Shown: positions 8,721 through 18,585, counted from the stretch's first letter. The stretch: DNA of 64,000 bases from Citrobacter sp. Res13-Sevr-PEB04-36 (GCF_015672735.1 NZ_JADABY010000079.1:19904-83903), one strand, 5' to 3'. Made by a program: numbers and translations. The notes: generated from the letters alone by a model not told the origin.

Positions 8721-10550
8721 CTACTCTTCGTCGTCACCATCAACATGCGCACGGATAAGTGCCATAAACTCTTTGCCAAAACGCTCAAGTTTACGCATTC
8801 CCACGCCGTTGACGCTCAGCATTTCGCTCGGTGACACCGGCATTTGCTCGGCCATTTCAATCAGCGTGGCGTCGTTGAAGACCACATACGGCGGGATATT
8901 CTCTTCATCGGCAATAGCTTTACGCAGCTTACGCAGTTTGGCAAACAGCTTACGATCGTAGTTACCGCCAAAGGATTTCTGCATTGCGCGCGGTTTAAGC
9001 GCCACAATACGCGGCACGGCAAGCTGTAACGGCACAACGCCGCGCAGTACCGGACGCGCAGCTTCGGTTAACTGCAACGCGGAGTGGTGGGCAATATTCT
9101 GCGTCACTAGTCCGAGGTGAATCAGCTGGCGAATGACGCTCACCCAATGTTCGTGGCTCTGTTCACGACCAATGCCGTAGACCGGCAGCTTGTCATGCGC
9201 CATCTCACGAATGCGCTGGTTATTTGCCCCGCGCAGAACCTCGACGACATAGCCCATACCAAAACGTTGGTTAACGCGGTAGATCGTCGACAGCGCTTTA
9301 CGCGCATCCATTAAGCCGTCGTACTGTTTAGGCGGATCGAGACAAATATCGCAGTTGCCGCACGGCTCCTGACGCCCTTCGCCAAAATAGTTCAGCAGCA
9401 CCAGACGACGACAGGTTTGCGCCTCGGCAAAGGCCCCCATCGCATTGAGCTTGTGACGCTCGATATCCAGCAGTTGTCCGGCGGGTTTCTCTTCGAGACA
9501 ACGGCGGAGCCACGCCATATCGGCCGGATCGTAAAACAGCATCGCTTCTGCGGGCAGGCCATCACGCCCGGCACGCCCGGTTTCCTGATAGTAGGACTCG
9601 ATATTACGCGGGATATCGAAATGCACCACGAAGCGCACGTTGGGTTTGTTAATGCCCATGCCAAACGCCACGGTCGCGACAACGATTTGCAGGTCGTCGC
9701 GCTGGAATTTCTCCTGCACGTCGGCGCGTACGCTGTTTTCCAGCCCGGCATGATAGGCCCCGGCGCTGATCCCGCGGCTTTGCAGGCGCGCCGCGGTGTC
9801 TTCAACCTTCGCGCGGCTGTTACAGTAAATAATGCCGGACTTTCCGCGTTGCTCCTGCACGTAGCGCATTAGCTGATCGAGCGGCTTAAACTTCTCCATC
9901 AGCATGTAGCGGATATTTGGACGGTCGAAGCTGCTGATCTGAATGAGGGGATCGTTAAGCCCGAGCAGACGCACAATATCCAGCCGGGTGGTGTCATCGG
10001 CGGTGGCCGTGAGCGCTACAAAAGGAAGCGCAGGGAAACGCTGACGCAGCTGACCCAGCGCGGCATATTCCGGCCGGAAATCATGCCCCCACTGGGAAAT
10101 ACAGTGCGCTTCATCTACCGCCAGCAGTACCGGATTCCAGTGAGCCAGATTATCAAGGAAGTTATCCAGCATCAGGCGCTCGGGCGCAATGTACAGCAGG
10201 CGGATTTGCCCGCTGCGACAGCCTGCCATCACCTCTTGCTGCTGTTCACGGCTCTGGGTGGAGTTCAGGCATGCCGCCGCCACACCGTTTGCCAGCAGCT
10301 GATCGACCTGGTCTTTCATCAGGGAAATCAGCGGCGAAACCACAACGGTGAGGCCATTCAGCAATAATGCGGGAATTTGATAACAGAGGGATTTACCGCC
10401 ACCGGTTGGCATAACGACCAGGCAATCGCGGCCAGAGAGCACGGTGTCGATGATTTCTTCCTGACCAGGGCGAAACTGTTGGTAGCCAAAGGTTTCCTGC
10501 AAAACCTGTTTAGCGCCCATTTCCAGATTCAACACTTCCGCCTGCGCCAC
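8721..10550 (-). CDS. recQ: ATP-dependent DNA helicase RecQ
   Basis: A 3'-5' superfamily 2 helicase of the RecF recombination pathway, 609 residues, full length. The order is a helicase core with Walker A TGGGKSLCYQ (near 50) and a DEAH box, then motif VI QETGRAGRDG, then the RecQ zinc-binding domain (C in TCRRLV and CGNCDIC near 380-403). A winged helix and a C-terminal HRDC domain follow (residues 530-605). The initiation codon is at 10550. It lies downstream of pldA, from which a terminator separates it. Confidence 0.98.
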   Translation of the reverse strand: MAQAEVLNLEMGAKQVLQETFGYQQFRPGQEEIIDTVLSGRDCLVVMPTGGGKSLCYQIPALLLNGLTVVVSPLISLMKDQVDQLLANGVAAACLNSTQSREQQQEVMAGCRSGQIRLLYIAPERLMLDNFLDNLAHWNPVLLAVDEAHCISQWGHDFRPEYAALGQLRQRFPALPFVALTATADDTTRLDIVRLLGLNDPLIQISSFDRPNIRYMLMEKFKPLDQLMRYVQEQRGKSGIIYCNSRAKVEDTAARLQSRGISAGAYHAGLENSVRADVQEKFQRDDLQIVVATVAFGMGINKPNVRFVVHFDIPRNIESYYQETGRAGRDGLPAEAMLFYDPADMAWLRRCLEEKPAGQLLDIERHKLNAMGAFAEAQTCRRLVLLNYFGEGRQEPCGNCDICLDPPKQYDGLMDARKALSTIYRVNQRFGMGYVVEVLRGANNQRIREMAHDKLPVYGIGREQSHEHWVSVIRQLIHLGLVTQNIAHHSALQLTEAARPVLRGVVPLQLAVPRIVALKPRAMQKSFGGNYDRKLFAKLRKLRKAIADEENIPPYVVFNDATLIEMAEQMPVSPSEMLSVNGVGMRKLERFGKEFMALIRAHVDGDDEE

Positions 10551-10572
10551 ATTAACCCCGTTAACCTTAAAT

Positions 10573-10599
10573 AAAAACAGGCGCTATTTTCAGCGCCTG
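10573..10599 (-). terminator. Rho-independent terminator after pldA
   Basis: On the minus strand, caggcgct-gaaaat-agcgcctg is followed by TTTTTATTT. It lies between the pldA stop and the recQ start and would end pldA transcription, leaving recQ to its own promoter. Confidence 0.8.
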
Positions 10600-10638
10600 A
10601 GAGAGAAACTGCAATGATTAAAATACTCTCAATGCCGA

Positions 10639-11508
10639 TCAGAAGATATCGTTGAGCATTACACCCACGCCAACGCGCGTCTGATTAAAGTTATAGTCAA
10701 TCAGCGACTCGCCATAACCACTGTAGACCTGGGTATAAAGACGAACATGTTTGGTGATGGGGTAGCTGACGCCCAGCTCAGCCCCGCCGTAGCCGGTATT
10801 CCAGTTGTACTGACCTTTCGCACTTAAAACGGCGTCACCGAGGTGGTAACCCAGTTTGAGCTGATAGTAGCCCATATATTTAGTGATATCAGGGTTATCG
10901 TCAGTGCTGCCGATGACGTACCACGGCTTCACTTCCACCAGCCAGTTACCGTGTTCTGCCATCAGGCGGGTATACAGGCGGTTCCAGCTGCGCGAGGTTG
11001 GATCGGAACGACCGTTAGAGTCATGGTTGTATCCCATTTCTACATCGCGCAATGTCCAGCCGGCAACGCGATAATCGGTGGCAAAACCGAGGAACAGCTG
11101 TGGTTCGTAGTTAGTTTCGCGAAACGGTGCCGATTCTTCGCTATTGGAAAGCTGCCACCAGGATTTCTGGGTATAGGAGCCACCCAGCACAGAGTTCGGA
11201 CCTAAAATCCCGCGCCACAACGGAAACGCCAGGCTCAGTTGAAACTTCACTTCATCTTTACGCGCATTTTCGGACCAACTGTAGCTGCTGATGGCCTCTT
11301 TATTCATATCGCTGGTATTGGTGTAGATGAGATAGTTAGTGTCATAAGGGTAAAGCGTGAAAGGATTGTCATGTTCTTGCAGCATATTGGCAATAATACT
11401 GCCGCGTACTGCAGGTGCATCATGAATCTCTTTCACTGTCGCTTCCTGCGCATACGCCGTCAACGGCAGCATGACTGCTGGTAATAACCAACCCAGAATC
11501 GCCCGCAT
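10639..11508 (-). CDS. pldA: Outer membrane phospholipase A PldA (OMPLA)
   Basis: Calcium-dependent phospholipase A1/A2 of the outer membrane that degrades phospholipids misplaced in the outer leaflet. It has 289 residues with a 20-residue signal peptide ending AYA before QEAT. The catalytic region YNHDSNGRSDPTSRSWNRL holds the His-Ser pair and the following Asn. The rest is a 12-strand beta barrel ending in phenylalanine (LNDIF). Full length compared with E. coli, and divergent from yigI. Confidence 0.97.
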   Translation of the reverse strand: MRAILGWLLPAVMLPLTAYAQEATVKEIHDAPAVRGSIIANMLQEHDNPFTLYPYDTNYLIYTNTSDMNKEAISSYSWSENARKDEVKFQLSLAFPLWRGILGPNSVLGGSYTQKSWWQLSNSEESAPFRETNYEPQLFLGFATDYRVAGWTLRDVEMGYNHDSNGRSDPTSRSWNRLYTRLMAEHGNWLVEVKPWYVIGSTDDNPDITKYMGYYQLKLGYHLGDAVLSAKGQYNWNTGYGGAELGVSYPITKHVRLYTQVYSGYGESLIDYNFNQTRVGVGVMLNDIF

Positions 11509-11672
11509 CGGTAGTATTCTCCTGAATGTATTATTGATGAATTGTAAGATTTTATTGATAGCATTTTACATACTTAGTGCGTTCCTCGTTAGTTATCCCG
11601 TCCTAAAGTAGAAAACAACAACTAAGAAGCATAATATCAACACTTCATTAACCATTGAGAGTTAGGGATTGT

Positions 11673-12140
11673 ATGTCTGCTGTACTGACTGCTGAGCAAG
11701 CGCTGAAATTAGTGGGCGAAATGTTTGTCTACCATATGCCATTTAACCGGGCGCTAGGGCTGGAGCTGGAACGCTACGAGAAAGAGTTTGCCCAACTGGC
11801 CTTTAACAACCAACCAATGATGGTCGGTAACTGGGCGCAAAGCATCCTGCACGGCGGCGTGATCGCCTCGGCACTGGACGTGGCAGCCGGGCTGGTGTGC
11901 GTGGGAAGTACGCTGACGCGCCACGAAACCATCAGCGAGGACGAACTGCGCCAGCGGATGTCGCGCATGGGAACCATCGATCTCCGCGTTGATTACCTAC
12001 GCCCGGGGAGAGGGAATCGCTTCACGGCTACCAGCAGTCTACTGCGGGCGGGTAATAAAGTTGCCGTTGCGCGCGTGGAACTGCATAACGAAGAGCAGCT
12101 TTATATCGCCAGCGCCACCGCCACTTATATGGTGGGGTAA
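11673..12140 (+). CDS. yigI: Hotdog-fold acyl-CoA thioesterase YigI
   Basis: A 155-residue protein of the PaaI-like hotdog thioesterase family. The motif [15 protein letters not shown] (near residue 57) carries the family's HGG and acidic residue. E. coli YigI (FadM-like) is reported as a medium/long-chain acyl-CoA thioesterase. I chose ATG 11673 (MSAVLT), which matches E. coli, over an upstream TTG at 11655. rarD follows after 51 bp on the same strand. Confidence 0.93.
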   Translation: MSAVLTAEQALKLVGEMFVYHMPFNRALGLELERYEKEFAQLAFNNQPMMVGNWAQSILHGGVIASALDVAAGLVCVGSTLTRHETISEDELRQRMSRMGTIDLRVDYLRPGRGNRFTATSSLLRAGNKVAVARVELHNEEQLYIASATATYMVG

Positions 12141-12191
12141 GCGCCTGAAACAAGGTAAACTGCTGTTACATTTCTGAAATGAGTTTTCCCG

Positions 12192-13088
12192 ATGGATGCT
12201 AAGCAAACGCGGCAAGGCGTATTACTCGCTCTTGCTGCCTATTTTATTTGGGGCATTGCACCCGCGTACTTCAAGCTGATTTACTACGTCCCCGCAGACG
12301 AAATCCTGACGCACCGTGTGATCTGGTCGTTTTTCTTTATGGTGGTGTTGATGAGTATCAGCCGCCAATGGTCAGGGGTCAAAACTCTGCTGCAAACGCC
12401 AAAGAAGGTTTTCCTGCTGGCGCTTTCCGCGGTGCTCATCGGCGGCAACTGGTTGCTATTCATTTGGGCGGTCAACAATCACCATATGCTGGAAGCCAGC
12501 CTCGGCTACTTTATTAACCCGCTGGTGAATATTGTGCTGGGCATGATTTTCCTCGGCGAGCGCTTTCGCCGCATGCAGTGGCTGGCCGTGCTGCTCGCCG
12601 CCTGCGGCGTACTGGTACAGTTGTGGACGTTCGGCTCGCTGCCAATCATTGCGCTGGGACTGGCCTTCAGTTTTGCTTTTTATGGCCTGGTGCGTAAGAA
12701 GATCGCCGTCGAGGCGCAAACCGGCATGCTGATCGAAACCTTGTGGCTGTTACCGATTGCGGCAATCTATCTGTTTGGTATTGCCGATAGCCCAACCAGC
12801 CATATGGGACAGAACCCCATGTCGCTCAATCTGTTGCTGATTGCAGCAGGGGTCGTGACCACCATTCCACTGCTGTGCTTTACCGGTGCAGCGACCCGTC
12901 TGCGTCTGTCCACGCTGGGCTTTTTCCAGTATATCGGGCCGACGCTGATGTTCCTGCTGGCGGTGACATTCTACGGTGAAGTACCGGGCGCAGATAAGAT
13001 GGTGACGTTCGCCTTTATCTGGGTCGCGCTGGCGATATTCGTGATGGATGCGATTTATACCCTACGCAGAACGCGAAGGGGGCTGTGA
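12192..13088 (+). CDS. rarD: EamA-family inner membrane transporter RarD
   Basis: A 298-residue DMT-superfamily permease with about ten membrane helices in two EamA repeats. It is near-identical in layout to E. coli RarD, whose substrate is not firmly known. It begins MDAKQTRQGVLLALAAYF and ends in an arginine-rich tail (RRTRRGL). It is convergent with corA, and the gap is filled by a BIME repeat. Confidence 0.93.
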   Translation: MDAKQTRQGVLLALAAYFIWGIAPAYFKLIYYVPADEILTHRVIWSFFFMVVLMSISRQWSGVKTLLQTPKKVFLLALSAVLIGGNWLLFIWAVNNHHMLEASLGYFINPLVNIVLGMIFLGERFRRMQWLAVLLAACGVLVQLWTFGSLPIIALGLAFSFAFYGLVRKKIAVEAQTGMLIETLWLLPIAAIYLFGIADSPTSHMGQNPMSLNLLLIAAGVVTTIPLLCFTGAATRLRLSTLGFFQYIGPTLMFLLAVTFYGEVPGADKMVTFAFIWVALAIFVMDAIYTLRRTRRGL

Positions 13089-13091
13089 TTG

Positions 13092-13184
13092 TGCCTGATG
13101 GCACTGATTTTGTAGGCCGGATAAGACGGTTACGTTGCCATCCGGCATCTTTCTGCCTGATGGCGCTGCGCTTATCAGGCCTAC
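13092..13184. repeat. BIME (paired REP elements) between rarD and corA
   Basis: Two REP units: tgcctgatggcact...ggccggataagac with an adjoining tccggca arm, then tgcctgatggcgctgcgctt...aggcctac. It is placed between two convergent 3' ends, the usual REP position. Confidence 0.9.
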
Positions 13185-13205
13185 GGGAGCGTTAATAACT
13201 CTCTG

Positions 13206-14156
13206 CTACAGCCAGTTCTTGCGCTTAAAGTACAAATATGGCGCCAGGCCCGCGAGCATCATAAAGACAATCGCGCCTGGGTAACCGAAGCTCCAGTGCA
13301 GTTCTGGCATGAACTCAAAGTTCATGCCGTAGCTGGACGCCACCAGTGTCGGCGGCAGGAACACAACGGAGACCACCGAGAAGATCTTGATAATGCGGTT
13401 CTGTTCGATGTTGATAAAGCCCATCGCCGCCTGCATCAGGAAGTTAACCTTCTGGAACAGGGATTCATTGTGCGGCAGCAGGGATTCGATATCACGCAGG
13501 ATCTCGCGCGCCTGCTCCAGCTGACCGCCCGGCAGTCGCGCCTTACGCACCAGGAAGTTTAATGCGCGCTGGGTATCCATCAGACACAGACGAACTTTCC
13601 AGCCAATATCTTCCAGTTCCGCCAGCGTGGAGAGCGCTTCGTCATATTCATCGCCCTGACGCCCTTCCATAATCACGCGGCTGAGTTTTTCCAGATCGCT
13701 GTAGATGTTTTCTATCTCATCCGCCAGCTGTTCGATTTTTGTTTCGAACAGATCGAGTAGCAGCTCGTAAGCGTTGCCGTCAACCATCGCCTGGCTACGC
13801 GCACGCATACGGTACAGACGAAACGCCGGCAGTTCGCGCTCGCGCAGAGTAAACAGGCGACCTTCTCGAATGGTGAATGCCACGGTTGAGTTGCCCGCGT
13901 GATCGTCGGCATCTTCATAGAAGAAGAAGGAGTGGATGTGCAGGCCGTCTTCGTCTTCAAAGAAACGCGCGGATGCTTCGATGTCTTCCAGTTCAGGGCG
14001 CGTAGCCAGGTTCTGGCCCAAGTCCTTTTGCACACGGTTTCGTTCATCGTCATCCGGCTCGACTAAATCGACCCAAACCGAACTGGCGAGATGATCAATT
14101 TCATCCGCCTCAAGACGTATTAAACGATTGTTTTCCAGTTGAAATGCGCTCAGCAT
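13206..14156 (-). CDS. corA: Magnesium/cobalt/nickel channel CorA
   Basis: Homopentameric inner membrane Mg2+ channel of 316 residues. A large acidic cytoplasmic domain is followed by two C-terminal helices. The family signature [11 protein letters not shown] lies in the loop between them (near 280), and the protein ends in the basic tail KRKNWL. ATG 14156 (MLSAFQLE) matches E. coli; five codons upstream there is another in-frame start. A leader of more than 200 nt precedes it and contains a candidate leader peptide and a stem-loop. Confidence 0.97.
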   Translation of the reverse strand: MLSAFQLENNRLIRLEADEIDHLASSVWVDLVEPDDDERNRVQKDLGQNLATRPELEDIEASARFFEDEDGLHIHSFFFYEDADDHAGNSTVAFTIREGRLFTLRERELPAFRLYRMRARSQAMVDGNAYELLLDLFETKIEQLADEIENIYSDLEKLSRVIMEGRQGDEYDEALSTLAELEDIGWKVRLCLMDTQRALNFLVRKARLPGGQLEQAREILRDIESLLPHNESLFQKVNFLMQAAMGFINIEQNRIIKIFSVVSVVFLPPTLVASSYGMNFEFMPELHWSFGYPGAIVFMMLAGLAPYLYFKRKNWL

Positions 14157-14283
14157 GACCGGGACTCCCAATGCAAAAAATTATCGGACAGTTCGGTGGG
14201 CACACAGAAACAAATTGGGTTTCAGACCATTAAACAGCCTGACTCGGCGCGACGAGAATAAACAGAAGGTCGCTGACAACCGC

Positions 14284-14313
14284 GAAGGCTATCAGCAAAA
14301 AGGGATAGCCTTA
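14284..14313 (-). promoter_or_regulatory. Stem-loop in the corA leader
   Basis: On the minus strand, AAGGCTATC and GATAGCCTT flank a loop of about ten bases. It begins at the stop codon of the candidate leader peptide. In Salmonella, the corA leader is known to couple corL translation to Rho-dependent termination through alternative stem-loops; this hairpin is a good candidate for one of them. The role is inference. Confidence 0.5.
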
Positions 14314-14367
14314 GGAGTTGATCCTGGATGACAGGATAATGAGCCAGTATCTACTGGGTGTGTCCAA
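14311..14367 (-). CDS. Candidate corA leader peptide (corL-like)
   Basis: An 18-codon frame with TTG start: M-D-T-P-S-R-Y-W-L-I-I-L-S-S-R-I-N-S, stop TAA. It is preceded by AAGAGGA at about 8 nt, the best ribosome site in the leader. The stop runs directly into the stem-loop upstream of corA. Salmonella corL is a short translated leader controlling corA by Rho-dependent termination, and this ORF fits that role by position. I cannot confirm that the peptide sequence matches corL. A six-codon ATG frame slightly upstream is an alternative. Confidence 0.42.
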   Translation of the reverse strand: MDTPSRYWLIILSSRINS

Positions 14368-14526
14368 GGCGAATGTCCTCTTAGCGTAATCGTGCGCGCA
14401 TGTTACGCCAGCAAAATTTTGACGTCAACACGCAACAGATGGCGAAAAAGTAATAATTTCCCCTCATGCTGCAAGGTTAGCAGAACGGGGGGATTTATCT
14501 ATGATTTCAGAATATTAACCGAAAGA
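14368..14526. other. corA promoter region, no gene seen
   Basis: This is the rest of the 458-bp gap between corA and uvrD. It should hold the corA promoter. I see no reading frame of note and no clear operator. The run aaaattttgacgtc is AT-rich and may include a promoter element, but I could not assign boxes. Confidence 0.4.
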
Positions 14527-14614
14527 TTGCCGGATGGTGGCTTCGCCTTATCCGGCCTACAAATCATAATATTAAGCAACATGCAGGCCTGATAAGCGTA
14601 GCGCCATCAGGCGA
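14527..14614. repeat. BIME between corA leader and uvrD
   Basis: Two opposed REP units: ttgccggatggtggcttcg...tccggcctac, then caggcctgataagcgtagcgccatcaggc. It ends at the uvrD stop codon. It lies upstream of corA as well as downstream of uvrD. Confidence 0.9.
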
Positions 14615-16777
14615 TCAAACGGTTTCCAGTCTGGCGTAGGCGGCAACCAGCCATTTAATCCCCTGCCCCTGGAACGCGACCTGCAAACGACTGTGTTCAC
14701 CGCTGCCTTCCAGGTTGACGATGGTGCCCTCGCCAAACTTGGCGTGACGCACACGCTGACCGAGCTTATAGCCGGTGTCGTTCTCCGCCATCGGCGTGCC
14801 CATCCGTTGGTGGCTCACCGGACGGCTGACCGTGGCGCGCAGGCGAACCTCTTCCACGCAGGTCTCTGGTAATTCACCAATAAACCGGGATGGCCGGTGG
14901 TAAACCTCTTTGCCGTACAGGCGACGCGTTTCGGCGTAGGTCAACGTCAGTTTCTGCATCGCACGGGTAACGCCCACATAGGCCAGGCGGCGTTCCTCTT
15001 CGAGGCGCCCGCCTTCATCGAGTGACATCTGGCTGGGGAACATGCCCTCTTCCATTCCGACGATAAACACCTGCGGGAACTCCAGACCTTTGGCCGAGTG
15101 CAAGGTCATTAGCTGGACCGCATCCTGCCAGGTATCCGCCTGCCCTTCGCCCGCTTCCAGCGCCGCGTGGGAGAGGAACGCCTGTAGCGGCATCAAGTCT
15201 TCGTCTTCTTCGTTGTAACTGAACTGGCGCGTTGCCGTCACCAGTTCCTCTAAGTTTTCGATACGCGTCTGGCCCTTCTCGCCCTTTTCCTGCTCGTACA
15301 TCATGCGCAGACCGGAGTCTTTTATTACCCGGTCGGTCTGCACGTGCAGCGGCATATCGGCGGTTTCCTGCGCCAGTGCGTCGATAAGTTCCATAAAGCG
15401 CTGTAGTGCGCTGGCGGCACGCCCGGCTAGGGCTTTTTCCTGCAGCAGTTCACGACACGCCTGCCACATTGTCAGCTGGCGGTCGCGCGAAGTCTGACGC
15501 ACCACGTCCAGCGTACGATCGCCGATACCGCGCGTGGGGGTATTCACCACACGCTCGAACGCGGCGTCGTCGTTACGATTAGCTATCAGGCGCAGGTAAG
15601 AGAGCGCGTCTTTAATTTCCTGACGCTCGAAGAAGCGCATTCCACCGTAAATACGGTACGGCATGCTGGCCTGTAACAGCGCCTCTTCCAGCACGCGCGA
15701 CTGGGCGTTGCTGCGATAAAGAATGGCGCACTGCGTCAGCTGACCGCCGTTGTCCTGCCAGGCTTTAATGCGGTTAACCACAAAACGCGCTTCATCGAGT
15801 TCATTGAACGCGCAATAGAGTGAGATCGGCTCACCGTCGACGCCCTCGGTCCACAGTTTTTTGCCCAAACGCCCGTTATTGTTTTCAATCAGGGCGTTAG
15901 CCGCGCTAAGGATATTGTTGGTCGAGCGGTAGTTCTGCTCCAGACGAATAGTTTCGGCACCGGGGAAGTCGTTGAGGAAGCGCTGGATGTTTTCCACCTG
16001 CGCTCCGCGCCAGCCGTAGATTGACTGATCATCATCGCCGACGATCATCACCTTGCCGGTGTCACCCGCCAGCAGGCGGATCCAGGCATACTGGATATTG
16101 TTGGTATCCTGGAATTCGTCCACCAGGATGTTGGTAAAACGTTCGCGGTAGTGCTGCAGAATGTGCGGTTTGTTGAGCCACAGTTCGTGGGCTCGCAGCA
16201 GCAACTCGGCGAAATCCACCAGCCCGGCGCGATCGCACGCTTCCTGGTAGGCCTGGTAAACCTTCTGCCAGGTTTGCTCGACCGGATTACCGTAGCTTTG
16301 AAGATGATGCGGGCGCAGCCCTTCGTCTTTCTGACTGTTGATAAACCACATTGCCTGGCGCGCTGGCCACTGCTTCTCATCGAGGTTCATCGCTTTGATC
16401 AGACGCTTCAGCAGGCGCAACTGGTCTTCGCTGTCGAGGATCTGGAAATCCTGCGGCAGGTTGGCATCCATATGGTGCGCACGCAGCAGGCGGTGCGCCA
16501 GACCGTGGAAGGTACCGACCCACATACCGCCCTGGCTGGTTCCCATAATCTGACCAATACGGTGGCGCATTTCTGCCGCCGCTTTGTTGGTAAAGGTCAC
16601 CGCCATAATCGAGTATGGTGAGTTGTTCTCAACCGTCAGTAACCAGGCGATGCGGTGTACCAGCACGCGCGTTTTACCACTCCCCGCACCTGCCAGAACC
16701 AGCATATTGCTGCGTGGCGCGGCCACAGCCTGGCGCTGTTCGTCATTGAGGCTATCGAGCAGGTAAGAAACGTCCAT
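14615..16777 (-). CDS. uvrD: DNA helicase II UvrD
   Basis: A 3'-5' superfamily 1A helicase of nucleotide excision and mismatch repair, 720 residues. Walker A GAGSGKTR lies at about 29-36, [13 protein letters not shown] near 220-232, and motif VI VTRAMQK near 605. The C-terminal Tudor-like segment that binds RNA polymerase ends YARLETV. ATG 16777 (MDVSYLL) is the conserved start; an upstream in-frame start six codons earlier is less likely. SOS control is shown by a LexA box upstream, now separated from the gene by an ERIC repeat. Confidence 0.98.
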   Translation of the reverse strand: MDVSYLLDSLNDEQRQAVAAPRSNMLVLAGAGSGKTRVLVHRIAWLLTVENNSPYSIMAVTFTNKAAAEMRHRIGQIMGTSQGGMWVGTFHGLAHRLLRAHHMDANLPQDFQILDSEDQLRLLKRLIKAMNLDEKQWPARQAMWFINSQKDEGLRPHHLQSYGNPVEQTWQKVYQAYQEACDRAGLVDFAELLLRAHELWLNKPHILQHYRERFTNILVDEFQDTNNIQYAWIRLLAGDTGKVMIVGDDDQSIYGWRGAQVENIQRFLNDFPGAETIRLEQNYRSTNNILSAANALIENNNGRLGKKLWTEGVDGEPISLYCAFNELDEARFVVNRIKAWQDNGGQLTQCAILYRSNAQSRVLEEALLQASMPYRIYGGMRFFERQEIKDALSYLRLIANRNDDAAFERVVNTPTRGIGDRTLDVVRQTSRDRQLTMWQACRELLQEKALAGRAASALQRFMELIDALAQETADMPLHVQTDRVIKDSGLRMMYEQEKGEKGQTRIENLEELVTATRQFSYNEEDEDLMPLQAFLSHAALEAGEGQADTWQDAVQLMTLHSAKGLEFPQVFIVGMEEGMFPSQMSLDEGGRLEEERRLAYVGVTRAMQKLTLTYAETRRLYGKEVYHRPSRFIGELPETCVEEVRLRATVSRPVSHQRMGTPMAENDTGYKLGQRVRHAKFGEGTIVNLEGSGEHSRLQVAFQGQGIKWLVAAYARLETV

Positions 16778-16807
16778 TGGCACCGCCGGAATCAACAGGG
16801 CTCAGTA

Positions 16808-16932
16808 ATACACTAAGCAATTCAAGTTGCAGGAAGGCGGCAAGGGAGTTCATCCCCAGGAGCGTACATAAGTACGTGACTGGGGTGAACGAGTGCAGCC
16901 AACGCATCTGCAACTTGAAGTGCGACGTGTAT
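16808..16932. repeat. ERIC repeat in the uvrD leader
   Basis: About 125 bp with inverted ends atacac/gtgtat, the aggcggcaag and tgactggggtga cores, and the terminal pair ttcaagttgcag/ctgcaacttgaa. It lies between the LexA box and the uvrD ATG, so an SOS transcript would contain it. Confidence 0.95.
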
Positions 16933-16938
16933 GGGCCC

Positions 16939-16954
16939 CTGGAAATTTATACAG
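16939..16954 (-). promoter_or_regulatory. LexA box (SOS operator) of uvrD
   Basis: On the minus strand it reads CTGTATAAATTTCCAG, matching the LexA core CTGT-N8-ACAG with one change in the last half. It is close to the E. coli uvrD box as I recall it (CTGTATATATACCCAG). It is positioned to repress uvrD, and it lies just past the 3' end of yigB. Confidence 0.8.
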
Positions 16955-16966
16955 AGTTGTTGATGA

Positions 16967-17683
16967 TTATATCAGCGAGGTCAGAGATGCCAACTGTGAA
17001 ATTTCGATATGCGGCAGTAAACGACTGTCAGCGGTTTGCATCAGGTCGGCATTTTCCGGCTTGATCCAGCAGGCCTGCATGCCACAGCGGATGGCTCCGG
17101 CGACGTCTGTCGTCAGGTCATCACCGACGTGCAGGATCTCACCTATGGGCATATTCAGCTTTTCCGCCGCCAGCGAGTACATGTCACTGAACGGTTTTGA
17201 GCGCCCATCGGGGCCGGCACGCAGCACAAACTCAAAATAATCGCCCAGACCAAACAGCTCCGGCTGCGCGTTACCGTTGGTGATGGCCACCAGCGGCCAC
17301 TTGCGGGCCAGTACCTTCAGCGTGTCATGCGTAGATTGCGGGACGTCGATGCGGCTGCGCCATTTGGCGAAGTTCATCATCGCCGCGTTCGCCCCCATTT
17401 TCGCCTCTGCCGCCGACAGGCCAGCCTCCAGCATGGCGCGCTCTACGGCACGATGCCGCCACTGGGTGACATCATGGTAAATATCCGGTTCGGCGTCGCG
17501 CACGGCCTGGCGCAGGCGCTGCAGGTCGGTATTTTGTAAGGTGCTCAGCGCCGGGTGATAGTTTTGCACAAACGCGAGCGCTTCCTGCTCGGTGCGCGTG
17601 ATAACGGGACGGTTATCGTAAAGGGTGTCATCAAGGTCAAAGGTGAGCGCAGAAATACGCCCCAAAGGCCGGTAAAAACGCAT
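16967..17683 (-). CDS. yigB: HAD-family flavin/pyrimidine phosphatase YigB
   Basis: A 238-residue HAD phosphatase; E. coli YigB dephosphorylates FMN and other small phosphates. Motif [12 protein letters not shown] is at residues 15-25, TNGNAQPE near 131, and the acidic motif [11 protein letters not shown] near 190. Its start overlaps the xerC stop by one base, in the dapF-yigA-xerC-yigB operon. Confidence 0.95.
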   Translation of the reverse strand: MRFYRPLGRISALTFDLDDTLYDNRPVITRTEQEALAFVQNYHPALSTLQNTDLQRLRQAVRDAEPDIYHDVTQWRHRAVERAMLEAGLSAAEAKMGANAAMMNFAKWRSRIDVPQSTHDTLKVLARKWPLVAITNGNAQPELFGLGDYFEFVLRAGPDGRSKPFSDMYSLAAEKLNMPIGEILHVGDDLTTDVAGAIRCGMQACWIKPENADLMQTADSRLLPHIEISQLASLTSLI

Positions 17684-18585
17684 TATTTCCCCCGTTTGGC
17701 GCGCGGATGCGCCGCATCGTACACTGAAGCCAGGTGTTGAAAATCAAGATGGGTATAGATTTGCGTGGTAGAGAGGTTAGCGTGTCCCAACAGCTCTTGT
17801 ACCCCGCGCAGGTCGCCGCTCGACTCCAGCATATGCGTCGCAAACGAGTGGCGCAGTTTATGGGGATGCACATGGCTATTCAGCCCCTGCTTGATACCCC
17901 ATTCGGCAAAACGTTTCTGCACGTTACGCGCGGAGATACGTTTGCCCAGTTTTGACAGAAACAGCGCGTCTTCGTCACTGCCGAAAAGCCCGCGCAGATC
18001 CAGCCAGTGTTCGATCCACGCCACCGCATTGCGGCCAATTGGCAGGCGGCGCTCTTTGCTGCCTTTACCCATCACCCACACTTCGCCGGTGTCGAGATCG
18101 AGATGTTTAATATCCAGGCCAACCAGTTCCGACAAACGCAGTCCCGCGCCGTACATCACCTCCAGCATAGCCCGGTCGCGCACGGCGAGGGGATCGTTGA
18201 GATCGATATCCAGCAGTCGGTTAACGTCATCCACATCAATATTTTTCGGCAGATGCCGCGGTGCCTTCGGCGCAGAAATACCTTTTGCCGGGTTGGCTTT
18301 CAGCTCACCCTGATTCACCAGCCAGTCGAAGAAACTGCGTAAGGCGGAGAGGCGCAACGCCAGGCTCGCCGGTCCCAGACCGTTGCGGCGACTGCGTACG
18401 GCAACACTGCGCACCCTTGCAGCATCACATTGTTGCCAGCTTTGCAGGCCGGTTTCTTCGGCTATCGCGATGATGGCATCCAGCTGACGCCGATAATTGA
18501 GCAACGTGATGGGACTAAGCTGACGCTCCACGCCCAGATAGCGTAAGAAGCGTGCAACGTCCTGAGAAAGCGGTGAGTCGGTCAT
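17683..18585 (-). CDS. xerC: Tyrosine recombinase XerC
   Basis: With XerD it resolves chromosome dimers at dif. It has 300 residues: an N-terminal SAM-like core-binding domain (about 1-100) and a catalytic domain. The catalytic residues are the Arg in [10 protein letters not shown], the Lys in KGSKERRLP, His and Arg in HKLRHSF, His in LLGHANLS and the nucleophile Tyr in [10 protein letters not shown]. It overlaps yigA by 4 bp (translational coupling). Full length. Confidence 0.98.
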   Translation of the reverse strand: MTDSPLSQDVARFLRYLGVERQLSPITLLNYRRQLDAIIAIAEETGLQSWQQCDAARVRSVAVRSRRNGLGPASLALRLSALRSFFDWLVNQGELKANPAKGISAPKAPRHLPKNIDVDDVNRLLDIDLNDPLAVRDRAMLEVMYGAGLRLSELVGLDIKHLDLDTGEVWVMGKGSKERRLPIGRNAVAWIEHWLDLRGLFGSDEDALFLSKLGKRISARNVQKRFAEWGIKQGLNSHVHPHKLRHSFATHMLESSGDLRGVQELLGHANLSTTQIYTHLDFQHLASVYDAAHPRAKRGK

